Shown here one piece after another: positions 51,343 through 59,904 of a stretch of 64,000 nucleotides of DNA. The notes under the pieces were generated by a model, which ran no database searches, had not been told where the DNA came from, and worked only from the letters and a program-made list of their open reading frames with translations. How positions within the stretch are numbered: the stretch's first letter is position 1; the number at the start of each line of letters is the position of its first letter. Position numbers and translations under genes: made by a program. The stretch comes from Epilithonimonas bovis DSM 19482 (GTDB taxonomy: Bacteria; Bacteroidota; Bacteroidia; Flavobacteriales; Weeksellaceae). The stretch is taken from the NCBI RefSeq assembly GCF_900108115.1, contig NZ_FTPU01000013.1:1-64000 (forward strand). The letters run 5' to 3'.

Positions 51343-52149
51343 ATGAAACGATATTATTTTTACAAAAGAAATCAAAACTTTCGAGCCGAATATAAAGGGG
51401 ATCTAATTGATTTTTCGCTTTCTGCACTTTACGCTACTAGAGAGTATTCGCAAAAACTTGGTAAAGATATTTCTCAATATCATTACTTTGATCAACTAGA
51501 ACTATGTATTTCCACCAAAACACCAGGAATATATAAGGTAAACATTGATTCTGGGACTGATGGATGTCACGGCCATTTTGCAAAATCTCAAAAAGAATTA
51601 CTGAAGGCTTTTGCCGGCTACTCCCTAATTTCTGAGCGCGAGTATTTTCGATTAAGAAAAATAGCGTTGAGATTGATTTTTAAGCATATTAACTTCTTCA
51701 AACAAAATAATCCGGATATTGAAAGAAATTTTTATTACCAAAATGATTATTCAAGAAATTTTTATAATTTAACTGTTGTTTCAACCAGCTACAAATATAA
51801 TATTAAGAATTATCCTCAAGAGCAATTGGATTACATGGCTAAAGTAGATTTAGCATTAAATGATCTTAGGATTGATGAATACTTCAAAATTTTCATTTCA
51901 AAAGATCCTACATATAAGACTAATACATTTAGCATAGAATCATATCATTTTAATCCCAATTATAAATCACAGAAGGATTTTTTATCTGGAAATTTTCTTA
52001 GTAAAAATGTACAGCCTGTAGAAATAAAAAATTTTCAATTTTCTCGCCTGAAAAGAAAAATAGCAGAAGTTTTAGTTGAAAGATCGAGTCTTGATATTAC
52101 AGCTATTTTGTCGAGACAGAAACACAACATCACTATTCTAGATATTTAA
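51343..52149 (+). CDS. unknown 268-residue protein
   Basis: No signal peptide or membrane helix. Contains GTDGCHGHFAKSQKELLKAF near residue 70 and a C-terminal basic segment. It starts 9 bp after the previous gene, suggesting an operon. I see no reliable motif. Confidence 0.55.
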   Translation: MKRYYFYKRNQNFRAEYKGDLIDFSLSALYATREYSQKLGKDISQYHYFDQLELCISTKTPGIYKVNIDSGTDGCHGHFAKSQKELLKAFAGYSLISEREYFRLRKIALRLIFKHINFFKQNNPDIERNFYYQNDYSRNFYNLTVVSTSYKYNIKNYPQEQLDYMAKVDLALNDLRIDEYFKIFISKDPTYKTNTFSIESYHFNPNYKSQKDFLSGNFLSKNVQPVEIKNFQFSRLKRKIAEVLVERSSLDITAILSRQKHNITILDI

Positions 52150-52169
52150 CCACAAATTTTTAAAAAATT

Positions 52170-52625
52170 ATGATAAATTTACTTTTAAAAAATTATTCCA
52201 TGGTAGGTGTTCAGCCAAAATACTCAGCGAAAATTCATTGGATATCATTCATTTTACCATACATATTTATGTGTATCGGTTCTATTGGATTTTTGGCAGT
52301 TTTGATTCCAATTGATGCAATACGAGTTCTCTCGATAGGGTTAATCATCTTATTTTTTAAAGGATTAATTAATCTATTAAAGTACAAAGCTATAAAGATC
52401 GATCTTTCAGAAAACTATCTATCTTTAACTACTGGTCTCTTTAGTAAAACCATCTCTGATATATCACTCAACAAGATGGAAGCATTCCAGTTGCATCAAT
52501 CATATTTAGGAAAACATTTAAATTTTGGTACCCTCACCGTCACGACTGGAGAAATCACACATTCATATAGAATTGCTGACCCATTATCCCTGCGTGAAAA
52601 GCTTTTAAACAATATAAAATATTAA
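52170..52625 (+). CDS. membrane protein with bacterial PH (bPH2-like) domain
   Basis: 151 residues: two membrane helices (~25-50 and ~52-72) then a domain with IKIDLSENYLSLTTGLFSKTISDISLNKMEAFQLHQSYLG and LTVTTGE, the pattern of bPH2/DUF304 domains (strand, then ...L...G...k....I.l.ki). Such proteins are small membrane-associated factors of unknown role. Confidence 0.65.
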   Translation: MINLLLKNYSMVGVQPKYSAKIHWISFILPYIFMCIGSIGFLAVLIPIDAIRVLSIGLIILFFKGLINLLKYKAIKIDLSENYLSLTTGLFSKTISDISLNKMEAFQLHQSYLGKHLNFGTLTVTTGEITHSYRIADPLSLREKLLNNIKY

Positions 52626-52636
52626 ATATTTAAATC

Positions 52637-53161
52637 ATGAAAAAAAATTTCATTTGTGCAGTATTAATTTTTCTTTCTGCAACATTATCAGCACAATTAG
52701 CTGTAACCTCAATTCAAAACAATCAAACAGAATTGGTTGTAAATGATTCTATAAAATTACAGAAAGGCTCTTCCATACTCATTAACCTTCCTGCTGGAAA
52801 AGATTTTGTTTTTGTAAAGCAAAAAAAATCTGGACTTAATGCAAAGCTTTTAGGAAAAGTTGCCAATATTGCTGGTACCGGTGCAGCTGCTGTTGGATTA
52901 GGTTCAGGGAATACTGGAACAATGTTAGGAGCACTGAAGGTTGCTCAAAAAGCTAATGCAGTAAGTTATGGAGCAGATGCGATTAATCAAATTCAGGAAT
53001 TACCAATTTCCAACGATGCTAAAAAAATTGCAGGTACAAAAATGGAAATTCTAGAATGGGAATTCACTAATGATGGCTATGTTATCACTGCAAAATCAGA
53101 CAAAAAGAAATATGAAATTTATCTTCAAGCTGCAGCAATTGCAGGGGAAGTTAAACTTTAG
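52637..53161 (+). CDS. exported protein, unknown
   Basis: 174 residues with a signal peptide (1-19, ...TLSAQ). The middle is glycine/alanine rich (GTGAAAVGLGSGNTGTMLG) and may form a hydrophobic hairpin. It lies 11 bp after the PH-domain gene and so is likely functionally linked. Confidence 0.55.
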   Translation: MKKNFICAVLIFLSATLSAQLAVTSIQNNQTELVVNDSIKLQKGSSILINLPAGKDFVFVKQKKSGLNAKLLGKVANIAGTGAAAVGLGSGNTGTMLGALKVAQKANAVSYGADAINQIQELPISNDAKKIAGTKMEILEWEFTNDGYVITAKSDKKKYEIYLQAAAIAGEVKL

Positions 53162-53174
53162 AAAATAACTAGCC

Positions 53175-53399
53175 ATGATAGAATTATTGATTAAGGAATT
53201 AGACAAACTTCCTGGAAATAATGAAAGGAAAAATTACCTCGAAAGAATCATTCAAGATCCTAACATTGGTAGACATGATTTAAAACGTATTGCATGTATC
53301 ACATTGATCGAGGGAAACTTTATAGAAAATTATTATAAAGTCACCTTATTTCAGCAAATATTCAATAATCTCAAAAAACTAAAATGGGTAGTATCTTAG
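53175..53399 (+). CDS. small helical protein, unknown
   Basis: 74 residues starting 13 bp after the exported-protein gene: helices with KNYLERIIQDPNIGRHDLKRIACITLIEGNF. No recognised family. Confidence 0.5.
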   Translation: MIELLIKELDKLPGNNERKNYLERIIQDPNIGRHDLKRIACITLIEGNFIENYYKVTLFQQIFNNLKKLKWVVS

Positions 53400-53565
53400 T
53401 AAATAAAGTGAATAATATTTTGTATTTATTATTGCACTATAATATTAAGCATTTCATTTTCACATATTGATTCTATTTATTTCTGGAAGGTTTCTTTGGC
53501 TGAAATATAAAAATCTAAATAAAAAGACAAATTAACTAATCTCAAAAAATTAATTTCAAAAAACG

Positions 53566-54384
53566 ATGAAAATTTCTTATTCAAATTATCCAGTTCTAAA
53601 ATTATTAACTCAAGAAAGAATTAATGATTTCCAATGTTTTGAAGAAGATTGGCTATTATGGGACTTTAATCCAGATCTTTATAAAAAGGCAGTAGAGAAT
53701 TTTAATAGTAATTTACCCTTTTTTAAAAAAGGAACTATTTTAATTTCTGATGCTTTTAACAATGCTTGCCTAGAGCATTTCGAAAAATTAATGGATTTAT
53801 ATGTCCATATTATAAAAGAAAAAATTGATGATATAAAAATCCAAGGGACTTATATTATTGATGGAAAATTCTATATGGTAAATATTGATTCATCAAATAT
53901 GACCTATAATACCAATAATCTTTCTGCTTCTATTTTTGGTTTAAATAAACACGGTGCATTACTAAATTTTTATATCACAGGAAATGGAAATTTCACTTCT
54001 GATGAAGGTTTAAATTGGTTTTCCAAAGATTATGGATTCAGTAGTGAGGTTAGAGATCAAATGACCAAGACTGTACTAGCACAAATAATTTCTCTCTATA
54101 TGTTTGAAAGATATGCAGAAGTAGAAACTAAATTATATGCTGCAAAATCAAAATCTTCAAATATTAAATGTCTATATAACAATCAAACCGATATTAGCAT
54201 TAAACGACTAGACAGTAAATGGTTTACCAATATTGTCAGATCAGAAGGATTCAAAGTAAATGGACATTTCCGTCTCCAGCCATTTGGAGAGGGTAAAAAA
54301 GTAAGAAAATTGATTTGGATTAATGAATTCCAGAAAAAAGGTTATCATTCAACAGCCAAAATTTTAAAACAAAATCATGAATAA
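53566..54384 (+). CDS. unknown protein with doubled leader motif
   Basis: 272 residues, soluble alpha/beta, with a C-terminal KVNGHFRLQPFGEGKKVRKLIWINEFQKKGY resembling the end of replication/phage structural proteins but not assignable. The 33 bp before the ATG contain two copies of the array leader: TAATCTCAAAAAATTA, then ATTTCAAAAAACGATG. It overlaps the next gene by 8 bp. Confidence 0.55.
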   Translation: MKISYSNYPVLKLLTQERINDFQCFEEDWLLWDFNPDLYKKAVENFNSNLPFFKKGTILISDAFNNACLEHFEKLMDLYVHIIKEKIDDIKIQGTYIIDGKFYMVNIDSSNMTYNTNNLSASIFGLNKHGALLNFYITGNGNFTSDEGLNWFSKDYGFSSEVRDQMTKTVLAQIISLYMFERYAEVETKLYAAKSKSSNIKCLYNNQTDISIKRLDSKWFTNIVRSEGFKVNGHFRLQPFGEGKKVRKLIWINEFQKKGYHSTAKILKQNHE

Positions 54385-55096
54385 TAATTTATTTTCTAAA
54401 ATAGAGATTGCTGAAAATTTTCTGAATTCAATTAATAAAACGTTATATGTGCAATATGAAGTAGGAAGTTTTGTTTCATCCAGTGAAGAAGTGGAGGATA
54501 AATTTTATACCCATTATTGCGCTAATATATTTCTTGAAGATAATGATCCCGACTCTGATGGTCGTGAACAAATAGGTATCATGAGTTTTACAAGATTATC
54601 ATTTTCTCATCATGTTTCATCACAAAAATTTTGGATTTTCGATTCCAAACCACTCTTTGCAAGATTGTATGATCGGCTTTATGATGAAGATCAGGAAATG
54701 TGGTTGATTGAAGAAATAGAATTGGCTAATAATTTTTGGTTAATGGATGATGTAGTATTTAAAGAGGAATATAGGGGAAAAGGTCTTGTGCAATTGTTGA
54801 TGCTTGACAAAATGAAAAGATTTTTTTCTTACAACGACCTAATTTTTGCATTTTCTTATCCTTTGCAATTTGATGAAAAATTTAAGCAGGAAACCAATTC
54901 TGAGTATTGGAAAACAGACAGTAAAATATCTTTTAATAAAGCACAAGCAAAATTGAAAAAGTCTTACAAAAATGTTGGCTATAAATATTTGGAAGATTAC
55001 AAAGTGCAGAAGTTAGGTGATGAAAATCTTCTGGAAAGGATTCAAAATGAAAGTACCGAAGACAACAAATTAATATATTTCATCCATGAAGGATAG
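54377..55096 (+). CDS. GNAT-like acetyltransferase
   Basis: 239 residues. Around residue 118-140 the sequence WLMDDVVFKEEYRGKGLVQLLMLDKM has the acetyl-CoA binding motif A pattern (V...Y(R/Q)GxGxxxxL) of GNAT enzymes, with a preceding beta strand. The remaining parts are not clearly GNAT. It overlaps the previous gene, so the pair is co-translated. Substrate unknown. Confidence 0.55.
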   Translation: MNNNLFSKIEIAENFLNSINKTLYVQYEVGSFVSSSEEVEDKFYTHYCANIFLEDNDPDSDGREQIGIMSFTRLSFSHHVSSQKFWIFDSKPLFARLYDRLYDEDQEMWLIEEIELANNFWLMDDVVFKEEYRGKGLVQLLMLDKMKRFFSYNDLIFAFSYPLQFDEKFKQETNSEYWKTDSKISFNKAQAKLKKSYKNVGYKYLEDYKVQKLGDENLLERIQNESTEDNKLIYFIHEG

Positions 55097-55198
55097 CAGA
55101 TATTTAAACCCAGTAGAAATTACAGAAACAGTTTCTAAAGAACGTAAGTACTTTTGAAGTGTATTAAATCCATATTAAGCTTAAAATAACGCAATAAT

Positions 55199-55218
55199 CT
55201 CTGGGGAATTCTCCGGAG
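55199..55218. terminator. palindromic terminator-like hairpin
   Basis: A 20-bp near-perfect palindrome (8-bp stem with two G-U pairs, loop AATT) from CTCTGGGG to CTCCGGAG, followed by GTTTTCTTTC; ~100 bp after the GNAT-like gene. Confidence 0.6.
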
Positions 55219-55252
55219 GTTTTCTTTCTGCATTAATTTCTACCTTTGTTTA

Positions 55253-55429
55253 ATGAAATCAAATCTTAAAATTTTTAAAATAGATTATTCAACTGATATT
55301 ATTTCTTTCCCTATTCTAACCACTAAGGTAAAAGCGGGAGGATATGGAAGCTTTGAAAGTGCAGCATTAGATTTCCCTGAGGATACAACAGATCTGAACC
55401 AAATTATTAAAGTTAAAGCCTGGATTTAG
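55253..55429 (+). CDS. 58-residue protein, unknown
   Basis: MKSNLKIFKIDYSTDIISFP continues into TTKVKAGGYGSFESAALDF. A TACCTTTG -7 box lies only 4 bp before the ATG, so the message would be nearly leaderless. It ends inside the shared terminator hairpin, convergent with the array. No family. Confidence 0.45.
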   Translation: MKSNLKIFKIDYSTDIISFPILTTKVKAGGYGSFESAALDFPEDTTDLNQIIKVKAWI

Positions 55430-55437
55430 CCAGGCTT
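55416..55437. terminator. bidirectional terminator at the end of the array
   Basis: AAGCCTGG / CCAGGCTT, 8-bp perfect stem, loop ATTTAG, overlapping both convergent stop codons; AATATTTTTT follows on the plus strand. Confidence 0.8.
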
Positions 55438-55806
55438 AATATTTTTTAGCAACAAGTCTTTTGTTCTATCTGCAATAAAGATCATGTTTAGTAAAAAGAA
55501 ATAAACTTGTTTGTTTATTTCTGTTTCGACATGATGGAAAAAAATTGATTCAGAAATATTTGTATCGTCAGGTTGACCTATTTTTTCCAATCGCAACTCA
55601 ACCTCATGCCCTTTGAAGTCGCTGTAGTCTATTTTGACAGATACAAAGCCAAATTTTGATTCTCCTACTTCAAATTCTATAAATACTTCACCATTTAAAA
55701 TATTGACTATTCCATCGTCATCAGACAACATATCGTAGATTTCAGGATTAGATAATTCTGTATCTACAAAATTTATTATTTCTTTTCTTAAACTATTATA
55801 TTCCAT
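55426..55806 (-). CDS. array gene 17: acidic unknown protein
   Basis: 126 residues, acidic (NGEVFIEFEVGESKFGFVSVKIDYSDF), alpha/beta, no motif. Last gene of the leftward array; leader TAATCTCAAAAAACGATACT directly before the ATG. The small acidic fold would fit an inhibitor or DNA-mimic type protein, but this is speculation. Confidence 0.55.
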   Translation of the reverse strand: MEYNSLRKEIINFVDTELSNPEIYDMLSDDDGIVNILNGEVFIEFEVGESKFGFVSVKIDYSDFKGHEVELRLEKIGQPDDTNISESIFFHHVETEINKQVYFFLLNMIFIADRTKDLLLKNIKPG

Positions 55807-55823
55807 AGTATCGTTTTTTGAGA

Positions 55824-55940
55824 TTAAAGATTAAATTTTTCTTTAAGAAATTTACCAATAGAAGTTGCACCCCAAACGAGTAGAAAACCTCCAACCAGTC
55901 CTAAAAAAGTTCCGCATATTATTAAAAAAATATTTTCCAT
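55824..55940 (-). CDS. array gene 16: 38-residue membrane protein
   Basis: One hydrophobic helix (IFLIICGTFLGLVGGFLLVW) and a basic tail. Its stop TAA is the first TAA of the next gene's leader motif. Leader variant AATTTCAAAAAACGATACA precedes its ATG. Confidence 0.55.
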   Translation of the reverse strand: MENIFLIICGTFLGLVGGFLLVWGATSIGKFLKEKFNL

Positions 55941-55970
55941 TGTATCGTTTTTTGAAATTTAATATCTTAA

Positions 55971-56291
55971 TTATTGATTTGGTATTTTAGGAATAGGAAT
56001 TAAAATATGTTCTTCAAATAAAGAAAGCTCATCATTGGAAGAATGAAACAAATACTGAAACTTTTTATGGTCGATTTTAAAATGATATGCATTGTAATCT
56101 TCTTGTAAATTTCTCTCAAAACCTAATTTTTGAGTATCAAATTCAATGGAAATAATATCCCCAACTTTTAATCTTTGAGAACCCTCTAATATGTTTATTA
56201 ACTTAGAAATGTTCTGTTGTCCTTCTCCATATGCTGTCCAATAGGTAAATATATCATCATTTACTTCTGCTTTAATAAAGTATGTTCGCAT
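55971..56291 (-). CDS. array gene 15: unknown
   Basis: 106 residues, soluble, beta-rich N-terminus (TYFIKAEVNDDIFTYWTAYG) and a KVGDIISIEFDTQKLG segment that looks like a small beta barrel. Leader variant AATCTAAAAAAACGATACG. No family. Confidence 0.55.
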   Translation of the reverse strand: MRTYFIKAEVNDDIFTYWTAYGEGQQNISKLINILEGSQRLKVGDIISIEFDTQKLGFERNLQEDYNAYHFKIDHKKFQYLFHSSNDELSLFEEHILIPIPKIPNQ

Positions 56292-56322
56292 CGTATCGTT
56301 TTTTTAGATTTTAAGTATATTC

Positions 56323-56679
56323 TTAGTCTTTTGACATTATTTGAAAATTCTTTGGGAAACTGTTTAATTTTTTCCAAGTAGCAACATTATCTTCTCCCCG
56401 TATTAAAACTGAAATTTTTTCTGTATTATAACTATCAATATAAACCTTTACATCTTCAATTTGATATTCATTATTTAAAAGATATTGTTTATAATAATCA
56501 GTTTTGCATATAACAGAACTTCCCAATGGGTATAACTGTAGAAACTTTTCTTTAGAAACTTGCGCTTCCCATTTTTTCTTATCTATTTTTCCATTTCTTT
56601 GAACAAACCCATTCATATAATCTTCTACAATAAAAAACAATTCAAACTCATTTTCAGCTTTAAATGTAATTTCTTTCAT
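56323..56679 (-). CDS. array gene 14: unknown
   Basis: 118 residues: EITFKAENEFELFFIVEDYMNGF start, then QLYPLGSSVICKTDYYKQYL. Leader variant AATCTCAAAAATGATATT. It resembles gene 15 in its beta-rich start but similarity is too weak to claim. Confidence 0.55.
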   Translation of the reverse strand: MKEITFKAENEFELFFIVEDYMNGFVQRNGKIDKKKWEAQVSKEKFLQLYPLGSSVICKTDYYKQYLLNNEYQIEDVKVYIDSYNTEKISVLIRGEDNVATWKKLNSFPKNFQIMSKD

Positions 56680-56695
56680 AATATCATTTTTGAGA

Positions 56696-56830
56696 TTAAT
56701 TAATTTTAGAAAGTAAGTTTAAAAAAGTATTGTAAACCTCTCCTTTTCTATTTTTGACAGTAACTAAACCAAAGCCAATAGCTTTAGTAATGATTACTCT
56801 TTCACTTACTGATTCATTAAAATATAGCAT
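56696..56830 (-). CDS. array gene 13: 44-residue protein
   Basis: MLYFNESVSERVIITKAIGF continues into a basic VKNRKGEVYNTFLNLL. The stop TAA is the first base triplet of the next leader. Leader variant TAATCTCCAAAAACGATTGAT. Confidence 0.5.
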   Translation of the reverse strand: MLYFNESVSERVIITKAIGFGLVTVKNRKGEVYNTFLNLLSKIN

Positions 56831-56848
56831 ATCAATCGTTTTTGGAGA

Positions 56849-57262
56849 TTAGTTAATGTGTCTTTTTCTTGCTAATTCCAATTCAATAACTCTAATGTGC
56901 TGGCTTAACATTTCTAAATAATCAGAATACCCATCCCCAATACATAAACCTACAGATTCATTAATCATCAAATCTAATATAACTTTTTCAATGTTATTTA
57001 AAATATAATCAATATCAGAATCAGTATAATCTATCTCACTTCTAAATTGAAATATTTCACCTAAAAATATTTTTACAATCTCTAAATTAAATGATGTTTC
57101 TTTTGGCTTGAATTTCAAATAAACCTTGTTCATACTCGATTCAGTAATGACAATATAAATTTGAGAATAGTTAGGATTTGGCTTAGATTTTACTTGAACA
57201 AATTCAATGCTTTTGTCAGTCTCTAATTTTGAAATAAGTTTATTGAAATTGTAATAAATCAT
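56849..57262 (-). CDS. array gene 12: unknown
   Basis: 137 residues, alpha/beta: YNFNKLISKLETDKSIEFVQVKS, IYIVITESSMNKVYLKF, and a C-terminal helix HIRVIELELARKRHIN. Leader TAATCTCAAAAAACGATAAG; its own stop merges with the next leader. Confidence 0.55.
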   Translation of the reverse strand: MIYYNFNKLISKLETDKSIEFVQVKSKPNPNYSQIYIVITESSMNKVYLKFKPKETSFNLEIVKIFLGEIFQFRSEIDYTDSDIDYILNNIEKVILDLMINESVGLCIGDGYSDYLEMLSQHIRVIELELARKRHIN

Positions 57263-57279
57263 CTTATCGTTTTTTGAGA

Positions 57280-57597
57280 TTACTTTGATTCTAAAATACT
57301 TTTTATTGTTCTTAAACTTTCTGAAAAAAAGTCTAAATATCCTTTTTTGGAAATGGCTTTTCTTAATCCGTCATTATAAAACCAAATCCCACTTATTTTA
57401 TCATTCTTTTGCTCAATATAACCGCCATCTAATTTTTCAGCTATTTTTGAAATTTGAATCAATTTTGCACTAGAAATATCAAATTCTTTAGAGATTATTT
57501 CATAACCTCTATCAATTAGATACCATTTACCATCAATCATTTTGATAGCATAAGGAAAAGTTTCTCTCAATGCTAAAAACCGCTTTGAACTGCTCAT
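57280..57597 (-). CDS. array gene 11: unknown
   Basis: 105 residues with alternating strands: LRETFPYAIKMIDGKWYLIDRGYEII, GGYIEQKNDKISGIWFYNDGLRK. Leader CAATCTCAAAAAACGATAAT. The stop TAA is shared with the next leader. No family. Confidence 0.55.
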   Translation of the reverse strand: MSSSKRFLALRETFPYAIKMIDGKWYLIDRGYEIISKEFDISSAKLIQISKIAEKLDGGYIEQKNDKISGIWFYNDGLRKAISKKGYLDFFSESLRTIKSILESK

Positions 57598-57617
57598 ATT
57601 ATCGTTTTTTGAGATTG

Positions 57618-58091
57618 TTAGTTTGGTTCATTTATAATTATTGGTGTTGCCCCATTAATTTCATCATCATATACATAAAGGCCGTTTAGAGGATTCTTAA
57701 ATCTGCGGCAAATACAAACAGTAATAAAATGTTTCTTTGATCCATAACACTTTTTACCTGTCCTTTGTTCCATCTGTTCAATAGTTTCCCAGACATTACG
57801 AGCAGATAATTGCTTCAAATAGTCAGGCATATAAAAATCATGATATTGATCAATTCTAGGAGATATGCAATCGACCTCTCGACCATTAATAACGGCCCCT
57901 TTAATCCATTCAGTTTTATTCAATTGAATAAATTTATTAATAATATCATAAGCCTCCTTTCTCCCTCTTTCTGTATCTTCAATAACCCCAAATAAAACGT
58001 CATTGTCGCTTTGATAATGATGTCTTATAAAATCAATTTTAGACTTAACTTCAAATGCTTTATCAAGCTCTTTAATTAATAATGTTTCCAT
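57618..58091 (-). CDS. array gene 10: unknown
   Basis: 157 residues, the only array member with a cysteine-containing core (KCYGSKKHFITVCICRRF) next to a VYDDEINGATPIIINEPN end. Helical N-terminus with DVLFGVIEDTERGRKEAYDI. Leader TAATCTCAAAAAACGATAG, followed by 9 bp before the ATG. Confidence 0.55.
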   Translation of the reverse strand: METLLIKELDKAFEVKSKIDFIRHHYQSDNDVLFGVIEDTERGRKEAYDIINKFIQLNKTEWIKGAVINGREVDCISPRIDQYHDFYMPDYLKQLSARNVWETIEQMEQRTGKKCYGSKKHFITVCICRRFKNPLNGLYVYDDEINGATPIIINEPN

Positions 58092-58116
58092 ATTCGACTT
58101 CTATCGTTTTTTGAGA

Positions 58117-58380
58117 TTAGTTATTTAAAATTTCATTAACACATTTCACAACTGCAAGCTGTTGTTCGGGTGTAATTGTTAAATTAGAAAAATTTACAGA
58201 TATATAACCCATATCATCAAGAGCCACCCACTTTGTAGAAAATCCCTCACTATTCAAATCGATTTCTAAGCAATAAGCAAAACTTTCATCAACAATTTTA
58301 GTAGTTAATTTTGGAATACTAACAGAATATGACAAAATTTCAAGGTCGTTTTCTGTAATTTTTTTTATAGTTATGCTCAT
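58117..58380 (-). CDS. array gene 9: unknown
   Basis: 87 residues, small alpha/beta: ITIKKITENDLEILSYSVSIP, then beta strands and a terminal helix PEQQLAVVKCVNEIL. Its ATG is formed by the last bases of the leader itself (CGATG). Confidence 0.55.
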   Translation of the reverse strand: MSITIKKITENDLEILSYSVSIPKLTTKIVDESFAYCLEIDLNSEGFSTKWVALDDMGYISVNFSNLTITPEQQLAVVKCVNEILNN

Positions 58381-58397
58381 CGTTTTTTGAGATTAAA

Positions 58398-59051
58398 TTA
58401 TCTTCTAAAGCCTGATTTCTTTTGAACATTTTGTTCCTCTTCCTTCCCCAAAGCTATATTTAACAATTTTGTAGAATAATCAGTAATATTTTTATTTTGA
58501 AATATTAGTTTTCCGTATTCAAATATTAATTGTTCCTCCATATTGGTAAACCCAAATTCTTTGGTATTATCCCAGATCGTGGCTTTTTCAAATTTAGGCA
58601 GATAATCAATGAAATTTTTAAATGATTGGTTAAAGGATTTTTCAATTGATTTTCCTTCCGATGAATGCCCTCCTAATAGTTCTCTTTTATTTGCACGGTC
58701 TCGGAGAATGTCTAATTCAGACACCCCAATGTAATGAGCTTCAAATTCGAACTTATTTTTATATTGATGAAAGTATGTATTAATTTGGCTTAACTGCTCA
58801 TTTGTAAAGTGGATTTGCATCATGAAGTCTTTACCATTTTCTAAGCAATCATTAATGGCATTTTTGAGAGCGTTTGCGAGGTTTAGATCATTTACTTTAC
58901 TTTTATCCTGTGCATAGAGTTGCACCATTAATTTAGCTTGGTCGTGGTCAAAAAAATTATTTTGGTTTTTATTGCCATTGTAAAGTTTCTTTTCCATGAA
59001 CGTGGTTTTCCCGGCAGCAACTGCCCCAACTATAAAGATAAATTTATTCAT
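58398..59051 (-). CDS. array gene 8: zeta-toxin-like P-loop kinase
   Basis: 217 residues. Walker A in IFIVGAVAAGKTTFMEKKL (~7-20), acid residues in FFDHDQAKLMV (~33), and the arginine-rich lid ILRDRANKRELLGGHSSEGKS (~125-148), the pattern of zeta-toxin/UNAG kinase-like ATPases (usually GGHxVP...I). The rest is helical. No epsilon-type antitoxin is recognisable next to it, so it may act in a different way. Leader TAATCTCAAAAAACGATACA. Confidence 0.7.
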   Translation of the reverse strand: MNKFIFIVGAVAAGKTTFMEKKLYNGNKNQNNFFDHDQAKLMVQLYAQDKSKVNDLNLANALKNAINDCLENGKDFMMQIHFTNEQLSQINTYFHQYKNKFEFEAHYIGVSELDILRDRANKRELLGGHSSEGKSIEKSFNQSFKNFIDYLPKFEKATIWDNTKEFGFTNMEEQLIFEYGKLIFQNKNITDYSTKLLNIALGKEEEQNVQKKSGFRR

Positions 59052-59068
59052 TGTATCGTTTTTTGAGA

Positions 59069-59335
59069 TTAATTAAAAACTGGCTCTATGTACAAATGAA
59101 AAATTCCACCTACATTTTCAAAGTTGGAATCACAAAGAAAAACTCTTTTTTTAACAATGAATTCTTTAGCCTGAAAATCTACAATTAGATCATCGTTGAA
59201 GCTTTCATTTCTGAAATTTATAATATCTCCGGTAACTAAATTAGCTGTTGTTGGAATTTCAGTATTATTCCATTTGTCACCAAGCTCTTTGACCTGCGTA
59301 ACTATTTGAAGAAAGTAATAATTATTATTGTCCAT
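59069..59335 (-). CDS. array gene 7: unknown
   Basis: 88 residues: NNNYYFLQIVTQVKELGDKWN, LVTGDIINFRNESFNDDLIVDFQ, VGGIFHLYIEPVFN; a small beta-barrel-like pattern. Its stop is the TAA of the next leader; its ATG uses the leader's CGATG. Confidence 0.55.
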   Translation of the reverse strand: MDNNNYYFLQIVTQVKELGDKWNNTEIPTTANLVTGDIINFRNESFNDDLIVDFQAKEFIVKKRVFLCDSNFENVGGIFHLYIEPVFN

Positions 59336-59348
59336 CGTTTTTTGAGAT

Positions 59349-59591
59349 TTAAGTATTCATTTGTCTTAATGCTTCATTGGTAAGTTTAGCAGAGTACCGA
59401 GAAAGTAATTTGATTTTGAAATCAATTCTTTTCTTCAAATCGGATAATTTTTTATGCTTAATAGAACCGAAATTTTTATTAGATTCCATTACCCAATGAT
59501 TATGTACAACTTCAAATAATTTGTTAATTTTTTCGAAGTATCTATTCACCCAACAAATTTTATTAATTAATATTTGGTTTGGTAGTTTCAT
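59349..59591 (-). CDS. array gene 6: basic unknown
   Basis: 80 residues, strongly basic and helical (ILINKICWVNRYFEKINKLFE, KHKKLSDLKKRIDFKIKLL). May bind nucleic acid. ATG formed by leader CGATG (leader variant with TAACG). Confidence 0.5.
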   Translation of the reverse strand: MKLPNQILINKICWVNRYFEKINKLFEVVHNHWVMESNKNFGSIKHKKLSDLKKRIDFKIKLLSRYSAKLTNEALRQMNT

Positions 59592-59603
59592 CGTTATTTG
59601 AGA

Positions 59604-59885
59604 TTATTTAAATGATAAAAAGAATTTTTTCCAAAAACTAAGGTCATCTATAGGTTGAGAAAAATTGATAGAATATTCTATCCAATCGCTTTCAATTTTT
59701 TCATTTGATTTCCAATCCGAATTGAATACATCAACGTTCAAAAAGTTATTTTTAAGACCAATAACAACATAAGTATTATTAGGATTTTTAAACGACAACT
59801 TATCATCAACCCCAACATATAAGGATTCAATAAAATCAAACCTTTTAAAGTCTTTTTGTTCTAATAGTTTAACAATTTCTTCCAT
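59604..59885 (-). CDS. array gene 5: acidic unknown
   Basis: 93 residues, acidic: EEIVKLLEQKDFKRFDFIESLYVG, NTYVVIGLKNNFLNVDVFNSDW, IEYSINFSQPIDDLSFWKKFF. The pattern recalls small immunity/ankyrin-free inhibitor folds but no family is evident. ATG from leader CGATG; stop merges with the next leader. Confidence 0.55.
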   Translation of the reverse strand: MEEIVKLLEQKDFKRFDFIESLYVGVDDKLSFKNPNNTYVVIGLKNNFLNVDVFNSDWKSNEKIESDWIEYSINFSQPIDDLSFWKKFFLSFK

Positions 59886-59904
59886 CGTTTTTTGAGACTA
59901 ATTA

